Assembly: GCA_902702965.1 (NCBI GenBank)
Contig: CACRXP010000409.1
Coordinates: forward strand, 49,314-113,313
DNA from: Spirometra erinaceieuropaei
Taxonomy: Eukaryota; Platyhelminthes; Cestoda; Diphyllobothriidea; Diphyllobothriidae
DNA: 64,000 bases
Reading direction: 5' to 3'
The notes beneath the pieces were generated by a model. It was not told the origin of the DNA and did no database searches. It worked only from the letters and a program-made list of their open reading frames with translations. Made by a program: the position numbers and the translations under genes. This document shows positions 34,541 through 47,039 of the stretch, in pieces (position 1 is the stretch's first letter; every line of letters starts with the position of its first letter).

Positions 34541-35759
34541 ATAAGCTTATTGTTCCCGCACTAACAGTGTGTCAAATATTATTATGAAACCAACTTTGAA
34601 GCCTGACAAAGTGTAAACTAGTAGTAAACAACTACCGGCAAAATACCTGAAGATCTTAAGGTCGACAAAATCTACAAGCCTTAGAAACTGCACATTACAA
34701 TGTCCGGGTATATATTCGCAATTCCCTACCACGTGTTGCTCTTCGTCAGCTGACAAAAGGGGAAATTTTCGATGACAGATTTCTGCAAATGCCACTACGA
34801 ACACTGCTTTATCGCCTGCCGGTATTTAGTTAAATCAAGTACTTCTGACTTTGCGTAGACAATATAGCGATCAAGGAGATTAGAAAGGTTTAGATACACA
34901 AATCACTACGACAAAAAACTACTTGCATACTGGAATAGCAGGCACATTTCCTTTACGAGAAAGGAAACGCAGTGTTTGGTTGTACATTAATAAAGTCATA
35001 TTCCGTATGCGTGATTATTTTAATGCGCTAAACGATAAAGTCTCTGAGTAAATGAGACTGGTCGAGCGCCGGAACAATTTCATTATTATTGTAATTTTTT
35101 GAACTCGCACAGAGGTTAATCGCCTAAGATAAACGGAACAACTGAACACGCGCGTGCTGAAGAGGATATAAATCAAACAATGAACAGTGACACTTGTTAC
35201 GGACGACTGCGCGGGGCTGTGAATATCAGCGTCAGATCGACTCACCAAGACTCTGTTTTTAGTTAATTATTTTCTTGTCATTTTTCTGACGTAAGAAATC
35301 ATTCTGGCGGCTGCGAAGCTGAACTTGTCACCTACATGGAATGCGCGAAAAACCATTTTGGCAACTTGTTATATCGTCCATGCGTCCAGTTAGGTGAATG
35401 AACAAAGACATTTAAGACACATTTAATCAGTCTTCGATGTATATGGCTTCATACGCAAGATCGCTTTGGGCCGCTGCGTAAATCTCACAAAAGCGTTTCC
35501 TTGCCTTTTAGACGTCTTTGATGCGTGACAGAGCATGGCATATCATGGCAGGCGTTTATTTTTAAGTCCTCCTTGGGCGAACGCGCAAACGCTGGCTAAT
35601 AAGTCATTCTGATTACGAAGATTTAGTGGATTAATGCAGTAAGTATTGATACCTTTGTATAGCGTCCTCACACAGTTCCGTTCGTTGGCAATCAGTTGGT
35701 CTTTGATATTATTGTTCGTTTTTAAGACGAATATCACAGAATTACGCCACAGATGTTGA
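34541..35759. other. Unassigned non-coding
   Basis: No gene or repeat recognised between the Penelope-like element and the plus-strand family member. Confidence 0.35.
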
Positions 35760-36224
35760 TTTTATCGATTAAAATGTTCGTTGGACATTGAATCCGACCT
35801 CAAACATTTACTTTCCCGACACATAACTTGGTGTTCCACACCTAAAAATTTCCACATTTATTGCCTTGATATTCATATACACAACGTAGCTCGAACCAAG
35901 AGAATGTCTTGCGGGAATTTATTATGCAATATATCATATCTGGCAAAAGTCGTCGTAAATGCTGTTAGTTTTATCCATCAAAGTGCATATTTAAAAGTTT
36001 CTTTAGTGATAAAATCCATGTTACATAAATCGAAGTACATCAAAGCAGATCCTGCTAAAGCGCAACTGCAAGGGACTTTTAATTATATTCTCATAAAATT
36101 AAGTTTGGAAATTCAGAAATGTCAGCCTAGAAGTAGGAGATTTAATCATCTCATCAAAACACCTGCTGCATTAAGCCAACAGTGGAAAGACGACTTTCTG
36201 GAATGGGAGCTTTATTTTACTTAG
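35760..36224 (+). pseudogene. Six-cysteine family, plus-strand divergent member (copy H)
   Basis: An open frame of about 155 codons bounded by TGA and TAG. Blocks in family order: KCSLDIESDLKHLL (KC...FKRLL in copy C), NFHIYCLDIHIHNV (TFYHCQVDIYASV), AKVVVNAVSFIH (AKRIHVNFTLIH), a K-S-K-Y-I block (KSNIY) and GTF...EIQKC. The QLPEC...GRLTTFF region is missing, so either the copy is deleted there or it has diverged. I find no in-frame acceptor directly upstream, and its last residues do not match RYPFGCW. It may be a pseudogene or a more distant gene. Confidence 0.35.
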
Positions 36225-36789
36225 TTTTTTGCTATACTGCAGGACACTCCGTCTAATGAAACCTCACATAAAATACTTCCTTTAATTCAACATGTTGGGT
36301 TATTGTTTTGTTGGCTTTTTAGGAAACTGAAGGTGGAACTGTCGCCTCTCACTTGAAAACTAGTCGCTGCTTTATCATGTGAACCTGAAGCAAAATTAAC
36401 TGCTGTCGGCTTGAGTGAACTGGTCAAACTTAATCACCTAAAAGCCAAAGGGCCCATCAACAAAACATGATTTAGCCGCTGGACAGTCTGGGACATTAGT
36501 TTGCATCTCTGAAACAGACACAGGCGTTAATGTGTCGGTACGTAAATTTGTACTGTAAAACGTGCTATGTTTGATAGCTTGTTTTGCTTTAGACTCTTAA
36601 AAATGAGAAGTAGATGCCAGCCTTTGAAGAGGGGCTTAATTTAGCCCGACTATATAGATGTATGTCTGAAAACACCATCAAAGGGAGAATGCAGTGCGGG
36701 TGGTTCAAGCAAACGCTGTTGAGCATTTCTGGGATGCCCTTAATATGCAAACGCAAATGCTAAGCTAACTAAGGACTCAACTCCACTGC
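36225..36789. other. Unassigned non-coding
   Basis: Nothing recognised. Confidence 0.35.
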
Positions 36790-37784
36790 AGATGTCACAC
36801 ATACGACGCAAAAAATGAACTTTAATAGTAACTGCCCGATCAGTCACAAACGCAGTTGCGTAAGGGCGCTATACCGGCGCGTTGAGACGCACTGCAGTGA
36901 AATGGAAGACAAGGTTGCTGAATTGCACTATCTTCGACGGGTAATGAGAGCAATTTTTACCCGCGCAACTTTGTCAACCAGTGCATACGAAAGGCACACC
37001 GGAGACCAAATCCCTCTGGTCCCAAATTTTGGCAAGTACTTCCATAGGCGAAGAACGTCTTGGAAGCCGTCAGTCGTCTTCTAACTCCACTTGGAGATGT
37101 GGTTGCACACTGACCGGAAGCGACTATTAGGCGTCAATTCATGTGCCCAAAACATCCGCTGCCATGAAAAGAAACGTCTGGAGTCTTTTGCCTGAGCTGT
37201 TGCAGATGCGGACAAAGCAACTATGTCAGAGGAACTGCAAAATTAGTACGTACGCGTATTGTCGAGCACGTAGCAGCAGTGAGGCGGGGAGTCGCGGGCT
37301 CTCAGATGGCGGCACAATTGACGGGACCCAGCCATATTTTCAAATTTCAAGAGGCCGAAATCCTCGCAAGGGGTGACAACCGCGTGAGCCGCGTGCTGAT
37401 CGACTCATGGTTCTCAGGCCAGCAATCCATCAACAAGCACAATGACCTCCCGGTACCATATGCCTTGCTGAGATTTTCCCTGGGCATGGGATTCAGTCAA
37501 GTAGAGAGGGCACGAGCGAGCTATTATGCCATTGAGCCTATTTGCTAGGCACTCATCACACCAGCATCCAAAACAGATGACCATTAGTGATTCGGACGCG
37601 GACTGACAAGCCACCATCGCATCAATTACGACCCCAGCGGTGATTGTGAGAGCTGTTAATTACAGTGCACATATGGACAAACTGTGGTCACGAGCTAAAA
37701 AATACTGAATTCGTGGTGCCACCATCAACTTTATCTGCGAATGTCTCTGATGATGGATTCGAGTGGGAATCCGAAACGTCAGGC
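36790..37784 (+). mobile_element. Penelope-like element, 3' half, decayed
   Basis: The plus strand encodes NFNSNCPISHKRSCVRALYRRVETHCSEMEDKVAE, then (frameshifted) the nuclease with C-R-C-G-Q-S-N-Y-V, AVRRGVAGSQMAAQ, HIFKFQEAEILARGDNRVS, INKHNDLPVPY and the C-terminal extension, ending in a hammerhead motif. At least two frameshifts and several stops. Confidence 0.8.
37743..37784 (+). ncRNA. Hammerhead ribozyme motif, one bulged base
   Basis: GTCT, CTGATGA, an extra T, perfect 6-bp stem II (GGATTC/GAATCC) with GAGTGG loop, GAAAC, GTC, AGGC. Helix I pairs over 4 bp with one G-U. The extra T between core and stem II may weaken activity. Confidence 0.6.
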
Positions 37785-39323
37785 CAATACATTTCTCGTT
37801 CCGATAGAGGTCTTTGTTACCATAATCTAATAGTGACTGGCATTTCGGCCGTGTATCGTCGAAATTTAAGCCCTTACGTCCAATGTTAACGGTATGACTA
37901 CTTAATTGTTTTTGCAAATCAAAATGGCATTGCAGACAGTGTTCGTTTGCTCGGACAGTTTGTTTTCAATTGCTTTTCAAAATTTGGACGCCACTTCGAT
38001 GGAGAAACAAAGGCATGTTTTAATAAAATGACCAACATCTATTTTTAAACCAAGCCAATGTATTATACTTGAACGATGTTTTGATCTATGATTTGTGAAA
38101 ACGTTATCGACTGAATCGTAGGTGTCAACCAGCAGTTTAAATTTGGACATTCACCCTACGTTTATGTTAACAGTTTTGCTCTAATAACTGTCAAACTCAA
38201 GTTATTTCTCAAACACAAGATCACATATATTCAAATCATGTTGTGTGAAATGTGAAATACTATGGTCTCTAACGACTCAACTCTCGTCACTTTCTTAAGG
38301 CAAGCTAGTAAACTGAAATTGTAATAGCAATTATAGTGCATGATTTTGAAAGATATAATTGACTTTATCGTTAGTGATAGGTTTAGTCAGATATTTTCAT
38401 CTGGGCAATCATATTGCGTTTATATTTGCATTTTTAACTACAATAAATGTTGAACGTGCGACAGTTTTCAAAAAAAATGTTACACATATTCACATGTTGC
38501 TGCGTCTTATGGTTATTAGATGGCCTTTATTGACTTACCTATGCCTTGAATGTCAAAATCACTCAGCGATCGAACTAACTTGCATATTTCATAAAAGATC
38601 TGGACTTGTTTATTTTGTGTGGCACTAAGACCTCTGATATTATTGAGATTGTTGTTTAACAGTTTAAATGGCGAAAAAATGTGCTTAACTGATCTGTCTG
38701 TTTTGTAATTACTCTTTCAATGTAACCTAATTGTTTTGGTAAATATTTCGCATACTACAACTTAAATGGGCGAAGATGGCAGAGCACCACAACAGGGAAA
38801 AAAAGTAGGTGAACGAGTATTTTGACAGGTTCCAATTAACAGTAAATTCAGCATGCGAGTAAAATACCAACCTCTTAGTTCTACCATATTGAAAAGTTTT
38901 CAAACATTATAAAACGTACTCTAATCGGCAAATGCAGATAGTAGCCGTTCGTGGAGTATTATGCGGATTAAGCGTTGACCGAAAGGAGAAAAAATAATTT
39001 GGACAATGACGACCAATATTTTTGTTATTGTAACGTCGGCATGAATAGACTCAATGTCAGAAAAATTCAATCGCTCCGAAAAGCTTTATAATCATGCTGC
39101 TAGTTTCTGCAGCAATCCGGGAAACCGATAAGCCGAAAAGTTGTTTTTTGAAAAACGGATTCCGAATGGAATTTTCGAGCGCTCTGGCAAAGGGCAACGG
39201 AAGCAAGTAACGAAATAAAACCCAGCATAAATGTATAAATAGGCCTTAAATGATAGTAGTTTTCCTTCAAGTATGCAATTATAACAGTATATATTTTGCT
39301 GATAAGCGATTATTTGAGGTCAA
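37785..39323. other. AT-rich, unassigned
   Basis: No exon recognised; ORFs at 37665-37889 and 38359-38628 look random. Confidence 0.35.
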
Positions 39324-41336
39324 ATGCTTTATTCTTTCTCCAAGAAAACTAGCAACCGTTCGCCGTGGATAAACCGGAAACTTCAAACCGCGTTTAAGAG
39401 GAGAAATAAAGTGTGGAGACGCTATCGACAAACAGAAAGTCCTGAAGACCTGACGGAATACAAGCGACAGCGGAATGCGTGTAAACGCGAGGCTCATAGA
39501 CTTCGAAGCAACTATGAGCTGTGCATATTACAAAATTCCTTGGAGCATCCTAAAATCCTCTATAGTTACATACGTAAGGGACAGAGCAATCGTGAACCGA
39601 TTCCAGCGCTAAAATCCTAAAAGGGAGTAATTGAAACGGATGACCACCAGAAAGCATCAGCCTTCTCCAATTTCTTTCAGTCGGTATTCACTCATGACAC
39701 AAACCGTCCTGCCATGCCTTACGTAGACCAACGACAATATCCCTCCTGTCCTGCATTGGAAGACAATCTTTTCTTCTCACCCACGTTGATAAGGACCGAA
39801 CTACGCCGGCTGAAACCTGCCAAATCACCTGGTCCAGATGGAATTCATCTACTTGTCCTCCGAGAATTAGCTGATGTACTCTGTGAGCCGGTGTCCATGA
39901 TATTTCGGAAGTACATGGAAGAAGGCGAACTGCCAGAGGAGTGGAAAACGGCCCATATTTCTCCAATCTATAAAGGAGGATCCAGACTGGAACCCGAAAA
40001 CTACCGTCCTATTAGTTTAACCTGCATTCTATGCAAGGTAATGGAACGACTTATTAAAGGGCATTTAATGTCGTATCTGGAGCAGAGGGACCTGCTATGT
40101 GCTGCTCAGCACGGATTTCGTCGTGGTCACTCCTGTCTTACAAGCAGTCTTTACTCTCAGGAAAAGTGGACAAGAGCCATAGACCAGGGCCGTCCAGTGG
40201 ACGTCATCTTCTTTGACTTTAAGAAGGCGTTTGATAGCGTTCCTCATGGACGACTCCTTTAGAAGATTTGGGAGTGTGGAATACAGGGCAGCATTTTTAA
40301 TTGGATTAAACGTTTCCTGTCATGCAGGCTCCAAAAAGTCATCGTTGGTGCCACTACATCCAAATGGGTGCCAGTAAAAAGCGGCGTTCCACAGGGCTCA
40401 GTCTTGGGTCCTCTGCTCTTCCTCATATATATAAATGACTGTCCTGCAGACCTTGAACGCGATGGCATCATGTTTGCGGACGATACAAAGATCTGGAAAA
40501 CAATCAGCTGCGTTGAAGATGCGCAAAAGCTACAGGAAGATGTTAATAAGCTGGCTGCGTGGTCCAGCAAGTGGCTTCTAGCGTTTAACGTATCCAAGTG
40601 CGTACTCTTGCGACTAGAATCTGGACGGAGGCGCTTCCCAAAACATCAGTACACGATAAATGGGGTTCCAGTAAATGAAGTGGACACGCACAAAGACCTA
40701 GGTGTCTGGACATGCTCAAACTTGCTGCCCTCTCAGCATTGCAAAAGAGTCGTCCAAAAGGCAACCAGCATCATGCACTGGATTAGGCGTGCTTTCAAAA
40801 TCTTTCCTCCAGAACTCTTCTCACACATATTCGGCACATTCGTCAGACCGCACTTGGAATACGGAATACCATCATGGATGCCCTGGATGAAGAAAGACAG
40901 TGATGACATAGAGCAGGTGCAACGACGGGCCACAAAACTGGTGGACGTTCTCAGGACTCTGTCATACCCAGAAAGACTGATCCAGTTAAATTTGTTCCCC
41001 CTATCCTATAGAAGAATGAGGTGTGACCTGTTATGGACATTCCGCATTATCCACGGGCATGAATGTTCGCTCAAAACTGACGACTTCTTTGAATTCACGT
41101 CCACGAGTCACCTGCGCGGTCACCCTTACAAAGTCAAGCGGGAGCGTACACGCCTAGACAATCGAAGGTTTTCCTTCAGCCAGCGTGTTGTTCGACCATG
41201 GAACTCACTCCCAAGTGAAATAGTGACATCTTATACAAGCGCTGTATTCAAAAGGCAGCTGGATCGTTTGATATTTGATAAACGACGACTTTCACAACAG
41301 GACTATCTGCGGCCAGCCATAAATTTCATTTCTTGA
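39324..41336 (+). pseudogene. CR1 reverse transcriptase, single frame with two stops
   Basis: About 670 codons in one frame: SPWINRKLQTAFKRRNKVWRR, TELRRLKPAKSPGPDGIHL, PIYKGGSRLEPENYRPISLT, AAQHGFRRGHSC, FDFKKAFDSVPH, SGVPQGSVLGPLLFLIYIND, the catalytic MFADDTKIW, HKDLGVW and a C-terminal RRAFKIFPP...LEYGIPSW block with LRGHPYK near the end. Premature stops lie at 39618-39620 (TAA) and 40260-40262 (TAG); no frameshift. It copies LINE RNA at a nicked target when intact. Very similar in layout to the minus-strand CR1 at 57.4 kb. Confidence 0.9.
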
Positions 41337-41640
41337 TTTCATCCCTACTTAACACATCCCTGACTCTTAATGAGATTCCCCATCTCAAACTATGCAGATG
41401 ACTGCATTTTATGCTGATTGTATATAACTGCACTTAAAATTTCATGTGTACACTGAGAAGACCGCCTGCCGCACCCTTTGCAGTCCCGCATTGTGAAAGT
41501 TTCCCATGAACAAATATGTTACTGACAAAATTTTAGTAAGATGTACATTTAACATTTATATTTTATGTACCGTTTTCAATAGGGTCATCAAGGGCATTGC
41601 CTATTACCCTAAAATACAATACAATACAAAAATATATTTG
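39324..41640 (+). mobile_element. CR1-like LINE, 5'-truncated
   Basis: The element starts inside ORF2 and runs through the reverse transcriptase, a 3' UTR of about 300 bp and a terminal (ATACA)n run near 41615-41632. ORF1 and the endonuclease are missing, as expected from incomplete reverse transcription. Confidence 0.85.
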
Positions 41641-42484
41641 GTTCACTCAAATTAATATTTATCAGTGCAGAATGCATATGAACTGAGTGTCCATTTCTTT
41701 CACGCCTTATTTAAGCAGGGAAATAAGAACTGACCATTCACAAACCGGTATCTTGAGATTTTGCTGCACAAAAATAAACACGACAACCTATTCCAAGTTA
41801 TACATTTAACCAAAAGCCCATTTCAGAATTGCTCTTACAACTTCGTAAGAAATGCACGCAATTGTGGGCATTTATAACGCCTGCGATATTATCAAGCAGG
41901 GATATATTCACATACTGACTACATTACTTTCACTATCTGCTTGAACGAGCTAGCCGCCTGAGTTGAAAGAAAACCCGATGCATGACCGACCTACGTTGGC
42001 CTAAATGTACGCATCAATCTTCAGTCACCAATTGCGTAGACGCCATCTGTCAGACATAGAAAACAAGTCAGGTCACTTGAAATGTTGTTATGCAGGTTCT
42101 CGTATCTGAACTGGCTGAAACCTTTTATGCATGTGTCTAGCACTGTATTCTGAAAAGCTTTGTGCCTTATAATATTATTCTATTTCGGATTTGATCAGCG
42201 ATTCGAAGGGGTTTTTGTCTGCTTGATGGACATATGTAATGACTTTCCTTAATTCCAACAGTTCGTGCATGAATGTTATTTTAAATGCCTGTTCGGTTCT
42301 GCTAACACCTTGAAAGGAGCGCTATACTTATTTTACAAATCGCTGCTGAACCGTTGTTATGCGAAACATTGTCGATCGCCAAATTTTAAATATACTATTG
42401 AGATTTAGTCCTGCAAATAAACTCAGACTTGCTCACTAGAGCTTTTGTCTGAGTTTACGTTTGGTTGTGTTTTTCTAAAACAGC
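41641..42484. other. Unassigned non-coding
   Basis: Nothing recognised. Confidence 0.35.
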
Positions 42485-42670
42485 ATGCACGTCTATAGCA
42501 CCGATGTTTTTGGATACTACAGTAGAGAGATTCATGTTCCTCCCAATTTGCTGGTACCTTGGGATACAGCCAAACTACTCAAAAAGAGGTTATACTTTAC
42601 GGTTGCGGCTACCGTTTTCCTGTTGTTCAACCAAACGTGTAGATTACATATGTATGACTATGTCATGTAG
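42485..42670 (+). pseudogene. Possible six-cysteine family fragment (copy F)
   Basis: A 61-codon frame after a TTTCTAAAACAG possible acceptor. LLVPWDTAKLLKKRL resembles VQLPECATALFGRL, and CRLHMYDYVM resembles the C-Q-V-D-I-Y-A-S-V-M signature of copy C. The frame ends at TAG where AT|GTAGGT could instead be a donor. No further family sequence follows nearby. The match is short and could be coincidental. Confidence 0.25.
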
Positions 42671-45600
42671 GTGTGTGACCTCCACCGCTGTAGTGAGGAA
42701 ATCACTCGGTCTCCTTGTGTACTCCCGGCAGCCTACTAATGACGAAGACGATAGCTGTGTCATAGGACAGGTACCACCTATAATACATAAGCAACCAGCT
42801 AGGCTAATCAGAGTATGTATGTTCTTGCAATTTTGATTGCAGTAAATAGCGGGACTGAGTTAATGTTCATGCGTGCGCTATCCACACATTCACCCAGTCT
42901 GATATGTAAAGTCACAAGGGCAGTTTTGGCATATGATGGCTTACACTGTTCAAAATTGCTCCATAGATTTTAACGGGTCTTAAATTTTCATAAACGTGAT
43001 GCACGAAAAAAATTCAGATTTTTGAAAGTACAACTGAAATATCAATATGTTTTGATGTGTCAGTAAGCGACAATGATATGGCAACTTCTCAAATTTATTT
43101 AAACAAATGCCATAATGAGTTGAGAAGAGTCCGAAAGCAGTAATCAAAAGATAAGTCGGCGGGCATATGTAGTTTTTGATAAATTCTCGTCGGGCCAGTA
43201 CAATTATTTGGGAAGGACGTAGAGATAAAAACGCGTCAGGGATAAGATAAATCAATTACAGTTGGCTAGTTAGGTTTGGCAACTTTTTATGATTCACTTT
43301 GCCCGAGTTCAACAAGCGCGGCGGTCCCTGTTGGATTGGAAGCGGTAACAACAAAAGACCGGTCCAGATACAGCCAACGTTCTAACCAACATATTCAGTT
43401 CAGTCCAGTTTATTTGGAGGAAACATAGGTTTTGAACCTTTGAACTGCCTCTTTGTGCCAGGAAAGGGAATTATTACAAATATTTGAAATTGAAAGCATC
43501 AATCGACAGCAAACGTTCTTCGAAACCAGTCATAGAAAAGAACTGTTTGAGGTGTTTAAAATTTAAACCGTGCTAAGTGTGCTGTACAATAGTCAGTCTA
43601 TAGATAATAAGTGTAATCGCAGTTTTTAAAGGCGGCAAATTGAATGCCAAGAATGACATTCAGCGGACTTGAAACAATAATAAAAACCAAGTGTTAATAA
43701 AGTCCAAGCAGTAGTGTAACAGTGTTACTTAACTGTTCGAACGGAATAATAAGACGATATCGATCGGGTGACATTATGACATTAAGTGGTGTAACTTAAA
43801 ACTGAAACTGCCAGTACGGTAAACAACGAAAGTTTGCCGTATCAACAGAAGTCTAATATGTAGTGAAAGGTGGAGATTTCATAAACCAACGAAACCAAAC
43901 GAAGTTTAAACATTGCAACGCATAAGAGAGGAATATGTTTTAGAAAATATTTAGTATAAATATCGTGACCCTCCGCATTGATAAACAGTTTGTAGGGTTA
44001 CTTTTCCTTTTGCTGCTGATGGCAGCAATGCCCATTTTTTAAATGAATATAAATGGACGCATATAGTATAGTAAACTTTGAAACCAACAGGTTTTTACTG
44101 GGGAATGTGGTGTTGTGAAATCCAGTCATGTATTAAGTCTTGTTCGTCAGTAATCGCCGTCAAAGTGGCTTTGAATATAACTTATGCCAATCCTAGAACA
44201 AATCTGTACAAAAACGGGTGAACCAAAGAATTGCGAAGTCTTTACATTACAGATAAATAATTCAAGACCGTATACGGACTGACTTTACCAATGCTTTTAG
44301 CAAAAAAATCTTGATATTGTGATCCCTTTTTAAATTAATTCATGGACGCGCTTCCTGACGTTCCTGCGTCCGTAACTTACTGTGCGTGGCCGATCTCATA
44401 AAAGGTTGGCTTAAATTCTAAACTTTGTTTTCGTTTAGGAAGGATTACTTAGGCGGGATTGTAATAAATATTATCAGGCGAGATAATCCCATAGTATATC
44501 ACACTTGACAGGATGTCCATTTTTTGAATACATTTCTCCTTGACATCGCGCTGAAATCACGCTTGGTTGAAAAATACTGCTTATCTAACTTGCATTTATC
44601 GCATTGACTTTTGGTGGTTTTACTAATTCAAATATATATTAAAGAAAATATGCACACAGTGCGTTTACTTATACGCATTTAGAAGAAATCGCAAGATCTT
44701 TTATACATAAAGAACGGTTGTCTTTCGGAAATAAAATACTTTTAATAATTAAACATTTAAAACCGTTAGCACGGTTAAACAGGCAGAACATTCACGTCGT
44801 CGCCGACGACGGCCAAACGGTTCGTTTTCTCTAGAGATCCAAATTTTTGCAACGCTGATTGGAGAATTTAATCCGTAACAATAGACAGTACTCAAGCTAA
44901 GTTGCAACTTTTATCTCCGATGGAACGCATTTCATGTAATTCGGAAGTGAAATCTGTAGGACTGCCTTGGATGGTCTTTACATAGCTCAGGATAACAGGA
45001 ATCGCCTACAGTAAGAATGGCTTTCGGCCGCTTTCCATTAAAATAATGGGATGGTGAAAAATTACGTCCAAGGCTAGATTTAAAGTTAACACTAAAATAA
45101 ATCTGGATTTTGTTGACGATTGAGGTAGAGATAAGTATTCACTAATGAGTTTCAGCTTGGTGTAGAGCTTGCGTCAAGCTTACAACAACAGTTTAATCTC
45201 TTATTAGGTTTCTTGGGAGGTTATTACAGAGGAATATTTCGTTTTTTTTCGGAATCGCGCTCTTGTCCATGTTTTATTCTATGTGCATGTTCTACTTAGG
45301 AAGTAATATAAGTCACTTGCACTGTGTAATCTACAACTACAAGCCTTAATCACTGTAATCTTTGGCAATGAAAATCGGACCTGGAAAGCCCAAGAACTGC
45401 CGCCATGCCAGCGGACAATGTAAGGCAGGCTCAGAATCGGAATTTACAATTAAACTAACTGATCACAGGCGGTGGACGATTAACAGCAAGGCAAATCAGC
45501 CATATTCACCAAAGGTCAGCTTGGTTGACTACATAGATATATTACTTGCGGCGGAACTAGCCAAGTTTAATCAAATGTTAAAATGCCACTAATACAGCCT

Positions 45601-45703
45601 CAAATATCATCTTCAAGGGCGGACAACAGCAGTAAGAACCATTGCACTGTGATCTGCATCGAACTAGCTTGCGGTCAACGGTTCGCCGTTGTTTCAGATG
45701 AAC
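42671..45703. other. Unassigned non-coding
   Basis: About 3 kb, AT-rich, with only short ORFs. The ORF at 45362-45592 (plus) has K-N-C-R-H and Q-C-K motifs but no recognised family. Confidence 0.3.
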
Positions 45704-45767
45704 ATGAAAACCGTCGGCGTAATGTCAATTTTTGTGCTATTATTTCCACTCTCATGCCAGTTAGGTG
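45704..45767 (+). CDS. Signal-peptide exon of an unknown secreted protein
   Basis: Plus-strand ATG opens MKTVGVMSIFVLLFPLSCQLG, a textbook secretion signal with a basic start, hydrophobic core and polar end. After 64 nt it meets a consensus donor G|GTAAGT in phase 1. The layout (MKT start, short exon, phase 1) is the same as the signal exon of family copy A at 5004-5091. Possible partners on this strand are the phase 1 Kunitz-like exons at 53240 and 53460, or an unrecognised family exon; the linkage is inference. Upstream in-frame ATG at 45689 would add five residues before MKT. Confidence 0.45.
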
Positions 45768-47039
45768 GTAAGTTTATCTTAGAGATAATACGTAAATTCA
45801 CATTTTCCGCATGCGAGTCAACCAAACAACACATCAGTATTTTCCACGTGCGCGAATACAAGGCCAATTCCCATTCAAGTTTACTAATGGATGATCACTC
45901 ATGAAGAACTCTCAGTTTTAAGTGATTAACAGAATTATTCATATGACTTTCAAGCCCGTTTTCAGGCAAGTGGCAGGTGTAAGGTATTTTCGGCTCGACG
46001 ACACTACCTTAGAAGGGATGCAATATAAACTTTATCGCAGGATACTTTTAAGATATTCCAGAAACGTTAGAATACTGGCCTTCTAACCTGTTTATCGCTG
46101 GTTTTCTGCACAGGTCACATTATGAAATGAAGGGGTACACGTTGAACACGAATGTTTCATAGTGATGCTTGATTTTCATATACACCCCATTACAATTCAG
46201 GAAGATTTTTTTAAAAAAATGTTATTTCATGAGCTTAACTTGTAGTTTGCCTTGTTTATATCACTGATAATCTCCAGGGTTTGAGTGCCAAGCAAGTCAT
46301 GAACATGACAAATACATAAGTACAAAATTTTCATACCAAAAGGTGTGTTGGCATCATATGAAGAAATATCAGACATCGCTCTGCACAAAATTCCTGTGCT
46401 CGCAGATGTGTCTTAGCCGTTTTGTTTCCTATAACTTGAATTTACACATAGTATTGCTCTCTTAGTGTCCGCTGATGCACATTAATACTCTCCCGTATTC
46501 TCTGATCAACCAAGTATTCTTTACTTAAAGTGTTCTTGCATGCTTCGCACAACGCCACTATATAAGGCTAAAGGCGTGACTTTCCGCCTTGTCTTTGCAA
46601 TCGCATCTTTTGGCTGAAACCTATCGGATTTTCCGACTATCCATCAAACTCAGTATGTAATGATTTTGCAAAAATGTTCGAAAGCAATTTTGTAAACGGG
46701 TGTGAAACCAAAATGCAAACACGACAACCCTTCCTATAACCAACTGATTATTGTGTAAGGTCAGAATTGCCACAACAATACTTGCATGTGTCCGTCTTAC
46801 TTATTTCCTGACTGAGGCTTCCTTAACAGAAATGCGTGACTTTGAAACCTAAATACTGATTGGTGTGCACTGGTCTCCATGGATCGCTACCGCGTATAAA
46901 ATAATCTACATATCCCTTAGTAATGTTAGTCGTTGCAAAAAATCAATTTTCTCTTACCATAATGGCCAAAGAAAAAGTTGGCTGACATTACGTACAGGGA
47001 GTATATAAGAACTAAAATCTCAATCAGAATATGGATTCA
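45768..47039. other. Unassigned, possibly intronic
   Basis: No exon recognised. If the 45704 exon is real this is intron sequence. Confidence 0.3.
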
